NCBI GenBank assembly: GCA_031273185.1
Contig: JAISSG010000123.1
Location: 1 to 23,098 of the forward strand
Reading direction: 5' to 3'
Length of the DNA stretch: 23,098 nt
From: Treponema sp.
GTDB lineage: Bacteria > Spirochaetota > Spirochaetia > Treponematales > Breznakiellaceae
Below, in pieces: positions 20,040-23,098 of this stretch (its first letter is position 1; each line of letters begins with the position of its first letter). Made by a program: the position numbers and the translations under genes. Below the pieces are notes generated by a model, which saw nothing but the letters and a program-made list of their open reading frames with translations, was not told the DNA's origin and ran no database searches.

Positions 20040-22838
20040 ATGCCGGACATTGAAACTGAAAACACGGCCCAGGCAAGCAGCTTGCCGCCGGAATCGCTGG
20101 CCCTGCTCAAAAGCGTGCGCGAGATGCTCAACGAGGAAAAATGGACGAGGGCCGCCCTCAGCAATTATTCGACCAACCAGTTCAAGGAATTCGATTCCAT
20201 CCTCAGCAACGCCAGGGACCGGCGGGTTATCGACGAAATGAAAAAAGACTGCGACGATCACCTTTCCCATTCCCGCAACAGCATCATCGCCCTGTACCTT
20301 TCGGGCATGGTGGCGCTTTCCCGCCAGATCATCGACGACGCGGCGATGGTCAACCTGGTAACGATCTTCGCCGACAACAACAAATGGGCAATCGTCAAAT
20401 ACCTGTGCGAGCGCATCCTCAACTACGGCGAATCGAAATTCGCCCTCCGCAAGCTGATCGAGTGCTACAAGAACGAGAACAACGAGGCGGCGTTGCCCGG
20501 CATCTGGGAACGCCTAGTAAAGGTTGACTACGAGGAGGCGGACATCGCCAAGGCCCTTGCCGAGCATTACGAAAAGCAGGGCAAGGACGAGGCGGCGGTA
20601 GACTACTACAAAAAGGCGCTGCACCGCTACATCAACAAGGGCATGTTTGCCAGCGTCAAGGAAATATGGGAAAAGCTCCTGCTCTACTGCCCCGACGACA
20701 TCGATTTCTTCCTCCATGTGCAGAAAAAAGTCGCCAAAATCATTAGCGAGGAAAAGGCAATCGACCTTTTGAAGATCGTGTACGAATCCTGCAAGAAGGA
20801 CAACGTCAACACGGCGATTGACATACTCAAGATTGTCTTGCAGTACGACGAGAAGGACAACGGCGCGCGCAGGGAGATCGTCGAGTGCTATCGGAAAAAA
20901 TACGCTGGCCACAGCCAAGTAGAGGACTACATACGAATCTCCAACCTCCTGCCAAGCTACCGCAACGTCCAAGAGGCGATAACCGACTTCGAGAAGCACA
21001 TATCGTTTGACAAGGGGAGCTACGTGTTCCATCGGACATGGGGCGTCGGCAGGATAGCGGGCATCGAGGGCGATGACATCAGGATCGATTTTTCCAAGAA
21101 GCGCGACCACGTCATGTCGCTGAAGATGGCGATTGAGGCGCTGCAAACCCTGTCCAAGGATCATATATGGGTGCTGAAGGCGACTTGGAAAAAAGAAAAG
21201 TTCGTGGAAAAGATCAAGGCGGACATCCCCTGGGCCCTGCGCACCGTGATCAAGAGCTTCGGGAATTCCTGCGACATCAAGCGGATAAAGGCCGAACTGT
21301 GCCCCGGAATGCTCACCGAGAAGGAATGGACATCATGGAACACCAAGGCGCGGGATGTGCTCAAGTCCGATCCCAACTTCGGCGTGAGCCCCGACAACAT
21401 CGACATCATCACGATCCGGGAGCGCCCCATAAGCGTCTCGGAAAAACTGTACAACGAGTTCAAGGCCGAGCGGAATTTTTTTGACCGGGCCGCGACGATC
21501 CGCAGTTTCGCCAACCAGGAAAACGCCGACATCGATTCTGAGTACTTCGCCGAAATGTTCTCGTACCTCAGCTCCTTCGTCAAAACACCGAGCCAGGCCG
21601 GCGAGCAGACCATCGCCGCGTACCTGTTGATCAAGGAACTGGCAGGCAAGTACCCCCACCTTGGCGCGAGCCTCCCGATCAGCTTCGCCGACATCTTCAC
21701 GGGGATCAGCGACATCCCCGGCATCTATTCCAGCCTCAAGGACAACACGCTCAAGAAGAATTTTCTTGCCAGCGTCCAGCAGTACATTCCCGGCTGGGCG
21801 GACGTTTTCGTGCAGATGTTCCCCCGCAACATCGACGCGTCGATCATCAGCCAGCTTGAGCGGGAAGGCCACTACGAAAAACTCACGGCGATGGCCGTGG
21901 ACTGCTTCGATCATTTCAAGGAGCGGCGGGAGGCGGTGGTATGGCTGTACAGGATGAACGCCGCCGCCAGGGCCGATCTGGCTGCCAAAACGGGAGGCGA
22001 AAAGGAATCCCTCGCGGAGGCCGAGGCGCGGGCGAAGTGGTACGGCGACGCCAACATCAGCGAGGAACGGCAGCTTATCGCGCTGATAAGCATACTCGAC
22101 CTGACCTACCGCGACATCGACAACCAGCGGGATACCGCCGAAGCGCGCAAGATCAACAAGCAGGTGCACAGCATCCTGTTCAAGGACAAATGCCTCGCCC
22201 TGTTTATCGACGGCGCAGGTCTGGACACTGTTACCCGTTTCTATACCTTCATCAGCGATGTCAAGAACCTTGACCCGCAGGACAAGCTCAACCTGAAAAG
22301 CAGGATAATGGAAAAGCACCCGGACTTTAAATTCACCGAAGTTTCGGAGAAGCGCCTTCCCCAGGGGCTTATCGTTACCAAGGCAAAGTTCGAGGAAAAG
22401 CAAAAGGAGCTTGCCCATATCATGGACGTGGAAGTCCCCGCCAACTCAAAGGAGTTGGAGGCGGCACGGCAGCACGGCGACCTTAGCGAAAACGCCGAGT
22501 TCAAGGCCGCGACGGAAAAACAAGGCCTGCTGAATTCCGTGGCGGAACGGCTCAAGGGGGATTTGGAACGCGCCCAAATTTTCGATCCGGCCATGATCGA
22601 TACTTCCCGGGTGTCTTTTGGAACCGTTGTCGTGCTGTACAACAACAGCAAGGACAGGACGGAGGAGTACACCATACTCGGCCCCTGGGAATCCGACCCG
22701 GAGCACAACATTATTTCCTACCAGACCCCCTTTGGGAGGGAGATGCTGACCAAATCCGAAGGCGAGCAATTTAGTTTTACCAGCGAAGGCGAAAAGAAAA
22801 CATACACGGTGCAAAGCATACGGGCGGCGGGGTTTTAA
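20040..22838 (+). CDS. greA: Long GreA-type transcription elongation factor with helical-repeat N-terminus
   Basis: A 932-residue protein whose last ~155 residues are a full GreA/GreB module. The coiled-coil tip is ARQHGDLSENAEFKAA, with D814 and E817 matching the acidic residues of E. coli GreA (D41, E44) that place the second Mg in the RNA polymerase active site and trigger cleavage of backtracked RNA. The C-terminal FKBP-like part follows (VSFGTVVVLYNNSKDRTEEYTILG to FGREMLTKSEGEQFSF). Standard GreA is about 158 residues, so about 770 residues are extra: TPR/HEAT-like helices (ADIAKALAEHYEKQGKDEAAVDYYKKAL near 165-192) and a small strand block near 321-350 (DKGSYVFHRTWGVGRIAGIEGDD) that resembles the CarD/Tudor-like RNA-polymerase-binding fold. 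ATG 20040 has AGGAGA upstream. Long GreA proteins are, from memory, a spirochaete feature. Confidence 0.88.
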   Translation: MPDIETENTAQASSLPPESLALLKSVREMLNEEKWTRAALSNYSTNQFKEFDSILSNARDRRVIDEMKKDCDDHLSHSRNSIIALYLSGMVALSRQIIDDAAMVNLVTIFADNNKWAIVKYLCERILNYGESKFALRKLIECYKNENNEAALPGIWERLVKVDYEEADIAKALAEHYEKQGKDEAAVDYYKKALHRYINKGMFASVKEIWEKLLLYCPDDIDFFLHVQKKVAKIISEEKAIDLLKIVYESCKKDNVNTAIDILKIVLQYDEKDNGARREIVECYRKKYAGHSQVEDYIRISNLLPSYRNVQEAITDFEKHISFDKGSYVFHRTWGVGRIAGIEGDDIRIDFSKKRDHVMSLKMAIEALQTLSKDHIWVLKATWKKEKFVEKIKADIPWALRTVIKSFGNSCDIKRIKAELCPGMLTEKEWTSWNTKARDVLKSDPNFGVSPDNIDIITIRERPISVSEKLYNEFKAERNFFDRAATIRSFANQENADIDSEYFAEMFSYLSSFVKTPSQAGEQTIAAYLLIKELAGKYPHLGASLPISFADIFTGISDIPGIYSSLKDNTLKKNFLASVQQYIPGWADVFVQMFPRNIDASIISQLEREGHYEKLTAMAVDCFDHFKERREAVVWLYRMNAAARADLAAKTGGEKESLAEAEARAKWYGDANISEERQLIALISILDLTYRDIDNQRDTAEARKINKQVHSILFKDKCLALFIDGAGLDTVTRFYTFISDVKNLDPQDKLNLKSRIMEKHPDFKFTEVSEKRLPQGLIVTKAKFEEKQKELAHIMDVEVPANSKELEAARQHGDLSENAEFKAATEKQGLLNSVAERLKGDLERAQIFDPAMIDTSRVSFGTVVVLYNNSKDRTEEYTILGPWESDPEHNIISYQTPFGREMLTKSEGEQFSFTSEGEKKTYTVQSIRAAGF

Positions 22839-22969
22839 GCCAGGGGAAAAGGAAAGAGGAGGAGGCGCAGACACACGCCCCCGTTGTTCAGGACGGCGAT
22901 GTTACAGGTAGCGTCGCCGGGCAATGTGCGACAATAACAACCTGTGTTAACGTAAGTTCGAAAAAAAGA

Positions 22970-23098
22970 TTAAGCAAGCATCGCCAAAGCCCTCTCGTCT
23001 CCCGGAACACGAATGGACGGCTTATGAGGCAGGAAACTGTATGCCGATAAAGCCGCCAGTACATTGACCATGAAATTAACGACGCTCCGGTGCCGGCT
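22970..23098 (-). CDS. C-terminal end of a probable DDE (IS4-type) transposase, cut by window edge
   Basis: Reading the minus strand from the right edge gives 42 residues ending at a TAA (22970-22972). They include RHRSVVNFMVNVLAALSAY and SFLPHKPSI, which resemble the final helix and tail of IS4-like transposases in treponemes. The frame continues past the edge of the window. No start, catalytic residues or element end can be seen, so the family is tentative. The 130 nt between the greA stop and this gene hold purine-rich sequence and a 6-bp stem (CGGCGA/TCGCCG) but no clear terminator. Confidence 0.5.
   Translation of the reverse strand, partial: SRHRSVVNFMVNVLAALSAYSFLPHKPSIRVPGDERALAMLA

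Noticed and set aside
20514..21164. Minus-strand open frame (216 codons) in the greA N-terminus
   Set aside because: It is a shadow frame; Val/Leu-rich composition arises from the reverse complement of Lys/Asp/Asn codons.
21333..22418. Long minus-strand open frame (361 codons) inside greA
   Set aside because: It is antisense to a convincing gene in GC-rich DNA, where reverse frames stay open by chance; there is no domain, and the real gene's GreA motifs are on the plus strand.
22839..22969. Terminator or further heptamer array after greA
   Set aside because: Only a 6-bp stem without a T-run is present, and the purine-rich stretch at 22842-22868 does not keep a clear 7-base register.

Overview
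The window (23,098 bases) reads as a bacterial chromosome segment, most likely from a spirochaete of the genus Treponema, perhaps the termite-gut or host-associated group. This assignment is inferred from gene style and was not checked by a search. The clues are a very long GreA with a helical-repeat N-terminus, a class III adenylate cyclase / FecR-repeat / outer-membrane protein operon, treponeme-style lipoproteins (one with the 'IPAALIGKW' lipocalin-like domain), and a relic receiver domain of the treponemal hybrid-kinase type. Most genes are GC-rich; the stretch from about 5,850 to 8,900 is clearly more AT-rich and accessory in character.

Layout. 1-2,132: the 3' part of a fused purL (FGAM synthase plus glutaminase), then a small secreted M/Q-rich protein. 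2,234-5,804 (minus): polA preceded by a DUF1361 membrane protein. 5,850-8,900, accessory patch: two tandem exported 148-aa paralogues, two related imperfect hairpins resembling integron attC or MITE remnants, a lipoprotein on the minus strand, and a near-consensus promoter running straight into eleven perfect copies of a 7-base repeat. 8,905-11,818: an XRE regulator, a convergent lipoprotein, and a long-chain acyl-CoA ligase. 11,935-17,896 (minus): a tightly packed unit of adenylate cyclase, FecR/FN3-like protein and outer-membrane barrel (overlaps of 4 and 11 nt), then a radical SAM enzyme with its own promoter. 17,983-18,331: a broken receiver domain ending in a 7-base repeat array. 18,344-22,838: rpe (minus) and a TPR-greA operon (plus), fired from back-to-back promoters with overlapping -35 boxes. 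22,970-23,098: the C-terminus of a probable transposase entering from the right edge.

The most unusual signals are: (a) four tandem arrays of four different 7-base units in 23 kb, two of them inside the purL coding frame and one ending a pseudogene; (b) three genes whose -10 box lies 5-7 nt before the start codon with no Shine-Dalgarno, implying leaderless mRNAs; (c) overlapping divergent promoters between rpe and the TPR-greA operon; (d) the attC-like hairpins around the accessory genes. I found no rRNA, tRNA or CRISPR array.
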